A DNA stretch of 27,697 nt from Solirubrobacteraceae bacterium (GTDB lineage: Bacteria > Actinomycetota > Thermoleophilia > Solirubrobacterales > Solirubrobacteraceae): assembly GCA_016462625.1 (NCBI GenBank), contig JAEMSV010000033.1:1-27697 (forward strand), read 5' to 3'. The notes beneath the pieces are model-generated. The model was not told the DNA's origin and made no database searches. It saw only the letters and a list, made by a program, of their open reading frames with translations. Positions 17,973-24,852 of the stretch are shown piece by piece. Every line of letters begins with the position of its first letter. The first letter of the stretch is position 1. Both the position numbers and the translations under genes were made by a program.

Positions 17973-19133
17973 GTGCTGAGCCTCCTGGGTCCTGTCCTCA
18001 CCGCGATCGCCGCGGCCAGCGGCACCACCGCGCCCGAGCCGGCGCCCGCCGCGCAGACCGCCGCCGTGCGCCTGCAGTCGATCGGCGACTTCGAGGCGCC
18101 GCTGCACGTCGACGCGCCTCCCGGCGATCGCTCGCGGATCTTCGTCGTCGAGCAGGGCGGAACCATCCGGATCGTGAAGGGCGGGCAGAAGCTCGGCACG
18201 CCGTTCCTCGACGTCTCCGACAAGCTCACGGCGGGCGGCGAGCAGGGCCTCCTCGGTCTCGCGTTCGCCCCCGACTACGCCGACAGCGGGCGCTTCTATG
18301 TGCACTACAGCGCTCAGGAGGACGGCGGGACGCGGATCGTCGAGTACCGGGTGTCGTCGAATCCGGACGTCGCCGACGCCGGCTCGGCGCGGCTCGTCAT
18401 GCGCCAGGACCAGCCCGAGTCCAACCACAACGGGGGACCGCTGCGCTTCGGTCCCGACGGGCTGCTGTACATCGGCCTGGGCGACGGTGGCGGCGGGGGA
18501 GACCAGCACGGCTCGCGCGGCAACGGCCAGTCGCTGAGCACGAAGCTCGGCAAGATCCTGCGGATCGATCCGCGGCAGAGCGGCTCGAAGCCCTACTCGA
18601 TCCCGGCCGGCAATCCGTTCGCCAAGCGGTCGGGGGCGGCGCCCGAGATCTACTCGTACGGCCTGCGCAACCCATGGCGGATGGCGTTCGATCCCGCGAC
18701 CGGCGATCTCGCCATCGCGGACGTCGGGCAGAACGAGGTCGAGGAGATCAACTTCGCGCGGAAGGGCAAGGCGAGGGGCACGAACTACGGGTGGCGGCCC
18801 TGGGAGGGACGCCAGCGCTACGCGTCCGGCGAATCCGCGCCCGGTGCCGTCTTCCCGGTCATCCAGAAGCTCCACTCCGACGGGTGGTGCTCGATCACCG
18901 GCGGGGTCTTCCTGCGCGACAAGGCGCTGGGCTCGGCGCTGCAGGGCCGCTACGTCTACGGCGACTTCTGCAAGGGCCAGGTGCGCGTCGCGAAGCTGCG
19001 GCCCGGCCGGGCGACGAACGATCGGGCGCTCGTCTCGCGCAACGTCGGCCAGATCTCCGGCTTCGGGACGGACGGACAGGGACGCGCGTACGTCGCGTCC
19101 CTGTCCGGGCCCGTCTACCGCATCACGCGCTAG
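17973..19133 (+). CDS. Secreted PQQ-dependent sugar dehydrogenase (soluble GDH / YliI-like)
   Basis: 386 aa. A short hydrophobic N-terminus and an Ala/Pro linker (to about residue 30) suggest export by signal peptide. The beta-propeller follows with FVVEQGGTIRIVK, GEQGLLGLAFAPDY, the catalytic-His region SNHNGGPLRFGPDGLLYIGL (His152), GDGGGGGDQHG, YGLRNPWRMAFDP and ADVGQNEVEEIN. Relatives oxidise aldose sugars at C1 using PQQ and calcium outside the membrane. No PQQ synthesis genes are in the window. Two Cys residues (WCSITGG and GDFCKGQ) may form a disulfide. The stop overlaps that of the DoxX gene at CTAG (19130-19133). Confidence 0.9.
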   Translation: MLSLLGPVLTAIAAASGTTAPEPAPAAQTAAVRLQSIGDFEAPLHVDAPPGDRSRIFVVEQGGTIRIVKGGQKLGTPFLDVSDKLTAGGEQGLLGLAFAPDYADSGRFYVHYSAQEDGGTRIVEYRVSSNPDVADAGSARLVMRQDQPESNHNGGPLRFGPDGLLYIGLGDGGGGGDQHGSRGNGQSLSTKLGKILRIDPRQSGSKPYSIPAGNPFAKRSGAAPEIYSYGLRNPWRMAFDPATGDLAIADVGQNEVEEINFARKGKARGTNYGWRPWEGRQRYASGESAPGAVFPVIQKLHSDGWCSITGGVFLRDKALGSALQGRYVYGDFCKGQVRVAKLRPGRATNDRALVSRNVGQISGFGTDGQGRAYVASLSGPVYRITR

Positions 19134-19495
19134 GCCTTCGGCTTGATCATCCGCCAGGCCCACAGGGCCATCGGGAACTGCAGCGGGAGGCGGATCCACA
19201 GGGCGGGCTTGGGGACCTCGGGGTAATCGTCCGGGTTGAGCGCCATGTGGACGTTGGCCGGGTAGACGCCGATGATCGTCAGCAGCAGGATCCAGCCGCC
19301 GAGGACCCGGGTCTTGGGGCTCAGGACGAGCAGGCCGCCGAGCGCCTCGGTCACGCCGCTGGCGTAGACGAGCTCGCGGTGGGCGGGCAGGTACTTCGGC
19401 ATGATCCGCTCGTACATCTTCGGATTGATGAAGTGCATCAGCCCGGCGAAGATGAAGATGCGGCCGCCGTGCTTGGCGCTGCGGTCGGAGCTCAT
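19130..19495 (-). CDS. DoxX-family small membrane protein
   Basis: 121 aa with about four hydrophobic segments: GGRIFIFAGLMHFINPKMYE, the ELVYASGVTEALGGLLVLSP segment, GGWILLLTIIGVYPANVHMA, and a C-terminal span ending LWAWRMIKPKA. This matches the DoxX-like/DUF417-type membrane proteins, whose role (possibly quinone- or thiol-linked redox) is poorly defined. ATG 19493-19495 overlaps the TetR stop as ATGA, so it is translated from the TetR message. It converges on the sugar dehydrogenase with a shared four-base CTAG stop. Confidence 0.82.
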   Translation of the reverse strand: MSSDRSAKHGGRIFIFAGLMHFINPKMYERIMPKYLPAHRELVYASGVTEALGGLLVLSPKTRVLGGWILLLTIIGVYPANVHMALNPDDYPEVPKPALWIRLPLQFPMALWAWRMIKPKA

Positions 19496-20094
19496 CGCGC
19501 GCGCATCCCGTCGAACGCAACCTGCATGTAGCGCCGCCACGTGAAGTCTCCGCGGCCCTCGTTCTCCATATCGGCGATGTACGCCAGTGAACACATGATC
19601 ATGGCGACATCATTCACGGTTGCGTCCGCCCGCACCTGTCCTGCGTCCCGCGCCCGCTCGAGCAAGATTGTGGTGGCGGCACGCAGCCGGGTCTCCTGCT
19701 CGGCGGCGTCGGCGAGGATCTCTCGCGAGCCGGAGATCGCCGCGGCGAGGCCGCGGTCGTCGGCGCATCGGGACCCGCAGCGCTCGACGAGCGTCATGAA
19801 GTCCTCCCACGGATCGTCCCCCTGGTGGGCGACCGCGCGCTCCGCGTCGTCGGCGAGCCGCGAGAAGTGATCGGCGGCGAGGGCCTCGACCAGCGCCTCC
19901 TTCGTGGGGAAGTGGCGATAGACGGTCCCGACGCCGACGCCCGCGCGGCGTGCGATGTCCGGCATCTGGGCACCTTGTCCCTCGGCGGCGAACTCGGCGC
20001 GCGCGGCCTCGAGGACCTTCTCGCGGTTGCGCCGGGCGTCGGCGCGCAGCGGGCGGGCGGCGATCGGTCCGGGGAGGTGCGGAGTAGCGGTCAC
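19492..20094 (-). CDS. TetR/AcrR-family transcriptional regulator
   Basis: 200 aa. The N-terminal HTH spans ADARRNREKVLEAARAEFAA, then MPDIARRAGVGVGTVYRHFP, then TKEALVEALA; the C-terminal ligand domain is helical. GTG 20094 is chosen because GAGGA lies 8 bases upstream; the frame's earlier ATG at 20184 would run through the operator and promoter region. It is divergent from the MFS exporter gene and almost certainly represses it, with an operator inside the exporter promoter. The DoxX gene follows in the same operon. Three Cys residues (one each in ERCGSRC and MIMCSL) might sense redox, which is speculative. Confidence 0.9.
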   Translation of the reverse strand: MTATPHLPGPIAARPLRADARRNREKVLEAARAEFAAEGQGAQMPDIARRAGVGVGTVYRHFPTKEALVEALAADHFSRLADDAERAVAHQGDDPWEDFMTLVERCGSRCADDRGLAAAISGSREILADAAEQETRLRAATTILLERARDAGQVRADATVNDVAMIMCSLAYIADMENEGRGDFTWRRYMQVAFDGMRAR

Positions 20095-20121
20095 GAAGTG
20101 TCCTCGTAGCGGCTCTGGGCG

Positions 20122-20150
20122 TGGAAACGGAATAAAAGTTCCGCTAGGGT
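20122..20150 (+). promoter_or_regulatory. MFS exporter promoter with TetR operator in its spacer
   Basis: A -35-like TGGAAA (20122-20127; four of six consensus bases) and -10 TAGGGT (20145-20150) are 17 bases apart. The spacer is almost exactly filled by CGGAA-N6-TTCCG (20128-20143), so a bound dimer would block polymerase. GGGTACCC (20147-20154) is a second small palindrome over the -10. The octamer GAAACGGA occurs at 20124-20131 and again 40 bases on at 20164-20171. Confidence 0.62.
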
Positions 20151-20204
20151 ACCCGCCGAACCCGAAACGGACTTCTCCTTCCACTTTACCTGGAGCCTCT
20201 CCTC

Positions 20205-21662
20205 ATGTCACCCGATCACGCCATGGCGGAGCGCCGGAAGGGCCTCGCCCTCGCGCTCCTCGCGATCGCCCAGTTCGTCGTCGTCCTCGACGCCTCCATC
20301 ACCAATGTCGCCCTGCCGTCGATCGGCAAGGACCTCGAGATCTCCCAGGAGAACCTCGCGTGGATCGTCAACGGCTACACGCTGGTCTTCGGCGGCTTCC
20401 TGCTGCTCGGTGGTCGGATCGCCGACCTCGTGGGGCGGCGGCGGATGTTCATCTCCGGCCTGTTGCTCTTCAGCGCCGCGTCGCTGGTCGGCGGCTTCTC
20501 GACCTCAGAGGAGATGCTGATCGCCGCGCGTGCGTTCCAGGGCCTCGGCGCGGCGATCGTCTCGCCGGCCGCGCTGTCGATCATCACCGTGACGTTCGCG
20601 GAGGGTCCGGAGCGCAACAAGGCGATGGGTGTCTGGGGCGCGGTCGCCGGCTCCGGCGGCGCGGCGGGCGTGCTGCTCGGCGGCATGCTGACCGAGTGGC
20701 TGAGCTGGGAGTGGGTGCTGTGGGTCAACGTGCCGATCGGCGTCGGCGCTGCGCTGCTGGCTCCGTCACTGATCGAGGAGAGCCGCCAGGAGTCCGACAC
20801 GAAGCACTTCGACGTGCTCGGCGCGATCTCCATCACGGCCGGTCTCTCGCTGCTCGTCTACGCGCTGGTCGACGCCAACAGCGCCGGGTGGGGTTCGGGC
20901 CAGACGCTCAGCTTGTTGGCGATCTCGGCGGCGCTCATCGGCGCGTTCGTGGTCATCGAGCGGCGCTCGCGCCACCCGCTGGTGCCGTTCCGGATCTTCG
21001 AGAACCGCACGCTGACCGGCGCGAACGTCACGGCGCTGCTCGTCGGCGCGTCGCTGTTCTCGATGTTCTTCTACATCTCGCTCTACATGCAGCAGACGCT
21101 CGGCTACGACGCGCTGAAGGCCGGCCTTGCGTACCTGCCGCTGGCGCTGACGATCATCGTGGTCGCGGGGGCCGCCTCCGCGCTCGTGACGAAGATCGGC
21201 TTCAAGCCCGTGCTCATCGGCGGGATGACGCTCGTCCTCGTCGCGCTGCTGTGGTTCAGCCAGGTCTCGGTGGGCGGCAGCTATGTCAGCGACCTGCTCT
21301 TCCCGATGATCCTCGCGGGCGCGGGCCTCGGCGCGTCGTTCGTCCCGGTCACGATCGCCGCGACCCACGGCACCGACCAGACCGACGCGGGCCTGGCGTC
21401 CGGCCTCATCAACACGTCGCAGCAGGTCGGCGGTGCGCTGGGCCTGGCGATCCTCACGGCCGTCGCGGCAGGGGTGACGGGCTCCGTGATCCCGGGTGCG
21501 CCCGGTTCGGTCGAGGCGCTGACCGACGGCTTCCAGGCGGCGTTCCTGACGGGCGCGGGCTTCGCGGCGCTCGGCATCGTGACCGCGGCGACGCTGATCC
21601 GGACGAGCGACTCGAAGGCGCTGATCGGCGCCGAGGTCGCCCCCGGCGCCGCCGCGGGGTAG
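20205..21662 (+). CDS. MFS multidrug exporter, DHA2 (EmrB/QacA) family
   Basis: 485 aa with about 14 membrane spans. The opening VVVLDASITNVALPSI with LAWIVNGYTLVFGGFLLLGG and RIADLVGRRRMF is the DHA2 signature (motif D1 and motif A). GLINTSQQVGGALGLAI in the second half is also typical. It exports drugs or metabolites by proton antiport. ATG 20205 has GGAG at a spacing of 9; ATG 20223 is an alternative that keeps the whole membrane domain. It is divergent from and probably controlled by the TetR protein. Its TAG is three bases from the convergent crotonase stop. Confidence 0.93.
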   Translation: MSPDHAMAERRKGLALALLAIAQFVVVLDASITNVALPSIGKDLEISQENLAWIVNGYTLVFGGFLLLGGRIADLVGRRRMFISGLLLFSAASLVGGFSTSEEMLIAARAFQGLGAAIVSPAALSIITVTFAEGPERNKAMGVWGAVAGSGGAAGVLLGGMLTEWLSWEWVLWVNVPIGVGAALLAPSLIEESRQESDTKHFDVLGAISITAGLSLLVYALVDANSAGWGSGQTLSLLAISAALIGAFVVIERRSRHPLVPFRIFENRTLTGANVTALLVGASLFSMFFYISLYMQQTLGYDALKAGLAYLPLALTIIVVAGAASALVTKIGFKPVLIGGMTLVLVALLWFSQVSVGGSYVSDLLFPMILAGAGLGASFVPVTIAATHGTDQTDAGLASGLINTSQQVGGALGLAILTAVAAGVTGSVIPGAPGSVEALTDGFQAAFLTGAGFAALGIVTAATLIRTSDSKALIGAEVAPGAAAG

Positions 21663-21665
21663 CTC

Positions 21666-22354
21666 CTACCAGTCGGCGGGCTGGCCGGTCTCGAGCCGGA
21701 CCGCGCCGTCGCGCACGCCGGCGAGAACCCGCTCGCGCACCCGCAGCTTCGTGTCGCGGTGCGCGTCGGCGTTCACGCCGGTCAGCGTCTGGGCGGCCTC
21801 GCGCGCGGCGCCCGCGACCTCGTCGGGCGCGACCACGCGGTCGAGGAACCCTGCGCCTGCGCCTCGGCCGGGTCGAGGATGACGCCGGTGATCGTGCAGC
21901 GGTCGAAGTACGGCGGCGTGAGCCGGTGCCGGGCCAGCTCGATCCCGAACCACGGCAGCGTCATGCCGATCACAGCCTCGTTCAGCCCGATCCCGAACTG
22001 GCCGGCCGCGCCGACGCGGTAGTCGCAGGAGAGCAGCAGGAACGCGCCCATCGCGATCGCGTTGCCGTTGCAGGCCGCGACGACGGGGAGGGGGTGGGAC
22101 AGGATCTTCTCGGCGAGGCGCGCACCCGCGCCGACCATGCCCTGCCACTCCTCGGCGGGGGCGCGCAGGTCGAAACCGGCCGACAGCGTCGTTGCGCGGC
22201 CGGTCAGGAGCACGACGGCCTCGTCGTCCCGCGCGCGGTCGAAAGCGGCGGAGAGCTCGCCGAGCATCGCGGGCGACAGGGCGTTCACCTTGCCGTCGTC
22301 CATCGTGATCGCCGCGATGCCGTCGGCGAGGGCGTACGTCGTCAGGTCAGCCAT
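21666..22354 (-). pseudogene. Enoyl-CoA hydratase/crotonase family, single-base frameshift
   Basis: Residues 1-169 (from ATG 22354) read as a normal crotonase: ATTLSAGFDLRA, CNGNAIAMGAFLLLSCDYRV forming the oxyanion hole, and GLNEAVIGMTLPWFGIE with the acidic residue. After DPAEAQAQG the frame becomes Arg/Ser shadow sequence, while the family continuation FLDRVVAPDEV appears in the neighbouring frame and runs 60 residues to TAG 21666. One missing base in the CCC run at 21849-21851 explains it; restoring it gives about 229 aa. It is therefore a recent pseudogene, a sequencing error, or a programmed shift. It is the last gene of the operon, 10 bases after the unknown protein. Confidence 0.85.
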
Positions 22355-22364
22355 GGGCTGATCC

Positions 22365-22841
22365 TCACTGATCGAGAAGGAACTCGTCGTCTCCCAGGAG
22401 CACCACGACCGGCTCGCCCGAGCGGGCGGCGAGGCCGAGGGGGCGCTCGGGATCGGAGGTCTCGAAGTCGGCGGCGACGACGCTGCGCCCGCCGACGAGG
22501 ACCGCGACGCCCGTCACCGCGTCGGCGAGCATGTGCAGCCCGCCGATCGTGCCGGTGACCTGCCCCGCCACGGCGTCGACGTCCATCGTCGGCAGCTGCT
22601 TCATCTCGGGCAGGGGCGGGAGCACGACGTCGCTCGCCGCGCTGTGGGGGAGCTCGTGCTCGTTCCCGTCCGCGTCGACCACCTGGATGCCGCCGAGGCG
22701 GACCGCGCGGACCGCGGCCGGATCGCCGCCGTCCTCGCCGGGGTCCTGCAGGATGCTGACCTGGAGCGCACCGGTGCGGTGCAGCAGCTCACGGGCCAGG
22801 GCGATGGTGCGGTTCGTCTCGACGGGTGACACGGCGCTCAC
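22365..22841 (-). CDS. Hypothetical protein, 158 aa
   Basis: I do not recognise the family. GTG 22839-22841 follows the TMEM175 stop by one base (TAA-T-GTG); a second GTG is three codons on. The protein begins SAVSPVETNRTIALAREL, looks soluble, is rich in Val, Asp and Gly, and contains two short beta-rich repeats of similar feel (VRLGGIQVVDADGNEHELPH and AVLVGGRSVVAADFETSDP). It ends LLGDDEFLLDQ. There is no signal peptide or Cys. The frame is open upstream inside the TMEM175 gene, but that part is Arg/Ser-rich shadow. It sits between a channel gene and a crotonase in one operon. Confidence 0.65.
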   Translation of the reverse strand: MSAVSPVETNRTIALARELLHRTGALQVSILQDPGEDGGDPAAVRAVRLGGIQVVDADGNEHELPHSAASDVVLPPLPEMKQLPTMDVDAVAGQVTGTIGGLHMLADAVTGVAVLVGGRSVVAADFETSDPERPLGLAARSGEPVVVLLGDDEFLLDQ

Positions 22842-22842
22842 A

Positions 22843-23466
22843 TTAGGACGAGGCTGGCCGCCGCTGCAGCACGGCCCGCACGATCGGCCCGCCCACCCAC
22901 GTGCACACCGCGAGCGCGGGGGAGACGAACGCGATCGGGATCGACAGCAGGAAGACGACCGCAGGGAAGGTGATCCGGACGCTCTCGCGCCGCCGTTCGA
23001 TCGCGGTCTCGGGTGGATCGCGGAGCAGACCCTCACGGCGCGCGTAGTGGTAGAGCACGCTCATCCCGATCGACACCAGCGCCATGCACAGCGCGTAGGG
23101 CCAGATTCCCCAGGCCTGGTCGCTGTGCTCGCCCAACAGCTCCGTGGGGACCGGGAGCAGCGCGATGAAGCAGAGCACGAACAGGTTCAGGGCCATGAGC
23201 GGGCCGTCGAAGGCGCTCAGGTTCCCCAGCAGGCGGTGGTGGCGGACCCAGTACAGGCCCACGACACCGAACGAGATGAAGTAGGCGAGCACCTGGTAAC
23301 GGAGGTCCCACAGCTCGTCGGGCAGGGCCGGATCCAGGCGCGGGCCGGACAGGCTCGGGACGTCGATCGACAACACGAGCAGCGTGATCGCGATCGCGAA
23401 GACGCCATCGCTGAACGCCAGGACGCGCCCGAACTCGAGCTCGGACTCCTCCCGGCTGTGCAGCAT
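22843..23466 (-). CDS. TMEM175-family (DUF1211) potassium channel protein
   Basis: 207 aa with six predicted membrane spans, the size of bacterial single-repeat TMEM175 proteins that assemble as tetramers. The selectivity-filter helix signature FSDGVFAIAITLLVLSIDVP occupies residues 18-37; a second feature is VGLYWVRHHRLLGNLSAFDG. Characterised bacterial members conduct K+ weakly selectively. ATG 23464-23466 shares its A with the phosphoesterase TGA (TGATG), so the two are coupled. Residue charge flips to basic after span four (HYARREGLLRDPPETAIERR). Confidence 0.9.
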   Translation of the reverse strand: MLHSREESELEFGRVLAFSDGVFAIAITLLVLSIDVPSLSGPRLDPALPDELWDLRYQVLAYFISFGVVGLYWVRHHRLLGNLSAFDGPLMALNLFVLCFIALLPVPTELLGEHSDQAWGIWPYALCMALVSIGMSVLYHYARREGLLRDPPETAIERRRESVRITFPAVVFLLSIPIAFVSPALAVCTWVGGPIVRAVLQRRPASS

Positions 23467-24179
23467 CAGGCGGGCTCCGGATCGACGCGGGCCTGCTCGA
23501 TCCGCCGGGCGACCAGGTCGGCCCAATCGGCACCCGGGTACGCGGCGCGCAGGTCCGTGGCCGGCTCGGTGTGGTCGTAGGTGACGCGGTGGTGCGTGAC
23601 GGTGCCGTCCGGTGCGATCGTCGCGTAGGCCGCGCGGACGTCGCCGTCGAAGGGCATCCCGACGCTGCCGGGGTTGATGAGCTCGATCCCGCCGTGCGCC
23701 GAGATCCGCCGGAACGGCAGGTGGGTGTGGCCGAAGACGAGCCGGGCCTCGGTGACGCCCTCGAGCAGCTCGGCCTCGTCGGGCGCGGGCGTGGGGAGGA
23801 AGGAGCGCAGGTCGCCGACGGGTGAGCCGTGCCACGCCCGGGCGCGGTCGCCGATCGGCGCGCTCTCGGGCAGCACGGTGAGCTCGCTCACGAGCTCGTC
23901 GCCGAGCGCCGCGCGGGCCGCGGTGATCGCCTGGGGGACGGGGAGGGCGTCCGGCGCCTCGCTGGGCGCGGCGGTCCACCGCTCTCCGTTGCCGCGGATC
24001 CACACGGCGCTCGGGAGCGCGCGCAGCGCCTCGACGGCGGCGACTGGATGGGGCCCGAACAGCGCGACGTCGCCGCCGATCAGGAAGGACGTCACCCCGC
24101 GCGTGCGTGCGTCGGCGAGCACCGCTTCCAGGGCCCGCACGTTGCCGTGCACGTCGTAGAGGAGGCCGAGCATGGGCAT
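23466..24179 (-). CDS. Calcineurin-like metallophosphoesterase (YfcE/ApaH-like)
   Basis: 237 aa. Metal ligands are visible in order: YDVHGN (Asp9, His11), IGGDVALFG (Asp), RGNGERW (Asn), VFGHTHLPF (His-Thr-His) and NPGSVGMPFDGD. Where many relatives have GNHE or GNCD this protein has GNGE, so the general-acid His is not conserved. Members cleave phosphodiesters or nucleotides such as Ap4A or 2',3'-cyclic nucleotides. ATG 24177-24179 is used; ATG 24171-24173, two codons in, is equally plausible and would sit six bases after a GATGCT -10-like box. First gene of a four-gene operon and divergent from the acetyltransferase. Confidence 0.87.
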   Translation of the reverse strand: MPMLGLLYDVHGNVRALEAVLADARTRGVTSFLIGGDVALFGPHPVAAVEALRALPSAVWIRGNGERWTAAPSEAPDALPVPQAITAARAALGDELVSELTVLPESAPIGDRARAWHGSPVGDLRSFLPTPAPDEAELLEGVTEARLVFGHTHLPFRRISAHGGIELINPGSVGMPFDGDVRAAYATIAPDGTVTHHRVTYDHTEPATDLRAAYPGADWADLVARRIEQARVDPEPA

Positions 24180-24184
24180 AGCAT
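24179..24184 (+). promoter_or_regulatory. -10 box for the GNAT gene, overlapping the divergent start codon
   Basis: TAGCAT ends 8 bases before GTG 24193. Position 24179 is also the first base (complement) of the phosphoesterase ATG. On the minus strand the overlapping GATGCT (24185-24180) lies six bases before the alternative ATG 24173, so the element may be a symmetric, bidirectional -10. Confidence 0.45.
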
Positions 24185-24192
24185 CCCGCGCC

Positions 24193-24807
24193 GTGACGAC
24201 GGCCGACCACCTGATCCTCCGCGGGCCGACCCTGACGCTGCGGATCCCCGAGCCGGGCGACGCCGCGGCGCTCTACGCGCTGGCGTCGGACCCGGACGTG
24301 ACGCGGTGGTTCTCCTGGGGGCCGTACACCGCCGAGGCGCAGGCGCGCGCGTACCTCGAGCGTCTACCCGGCCAGCGCCGCCGCGGCGAGCAGCTCGACC
24401 TGGTCCAAGAGCACCGCGAGCACGGCGTCATCGGCATCACGGGGCTCTCCGAGTTCAGCCTGCGCGACCGCCGCGCGCTCGTCGGGACGTGGTTCGGCAA
24501 GGAGCACTGGGGGACCGGCGCCAACGCCGAGTCCAAGGCGCTGATCTGCCATCTCGGCTTCGACCTGCTCGGCCTGGAGCGGATCACGTCGATCGCGAAC
24601 ACCGCGAACGACCGGTCGCGCCGCGCGCTCGAGAAGGCCGGGTTCCGGTACGAGGGTGTGCTGCGGGGCTGGCACCGCCACGGCGACCAGCAGCTCGACG
24701 TCGCGATCGTCGGCCTCCTGCGCGGCGACTGGGCCGCCATGCCCGAGAAGCACGTGCCGTACGAGGTCGAGGGCGAGCCGCCCGCGGCCTTCGTTCCGCC
24801 TGCTTGA
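24193..24807 (+). CDS. GNAT acetyltransferase, RimJ/RimL type
   Basis: 204 aa. LILRGPTLTLRIPEPGDAAA at the N-terminus, VIGITGLSEFSLRDRRALVG, the acetyl-CoA region WFGKEHWGTGANAESKAL, and the C-terminal ANTANDRSRRALEKAGFRYE followed by GVLRG are the RimJ/RimL pattern. Such enzymes acetylate protein N-termini, amino acids or antibiotics. GTG 24193 is preferred: an in-frame ATG at 24172 would overlap the divergent phosphoesterase start and precede the predicted promoter. No ribosome site is seen, consistent with a leaderless message. Substrate unknown. Confidence 0.88.
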   Translation: MTTADHLILRGPTLTLRIPEPGDAAALYALASDPDVTRWFSWGPYTAEAQARAYLERLPGQRRRGEQLDLVQEHREHGVIGITGLSEFSLRDRRALVGTWFGKEHWGTGANAESKALICHLGFDLLGLERITSIANTANDRSRRALEKAGFRYEGVLRGWHRHGDQQLDVAIVGLLRGDWAAMPEKHVPYEVEGEPPAAFVPPA

Positions 24808-24839
24808 AGCGCATTCAGCACACGGGGCGGTTCGAGGCA

Positions 24840-24845
24840 TAGCTT
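24840..24845 (+). promoter_or_regulatory. -10 box for the FG-GAP protein gene
   Basis: TAGCTT is followed by 7 bases and ATG 24853. No ribosome-binding sequence lies between, so the mRNA is predicted to be leaderless. Confidence 0.45.
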
Positions 24846-24852
24846 CCGGCCC

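Noticed and set aside
19955..22558. An 867-codon plus-strand open frame covering the MFS gene
   Set aside because: Arg-rich shadow frame that crosses the TetR promoter, the MFS gene and the crotonase; the MFS frame is the real one.
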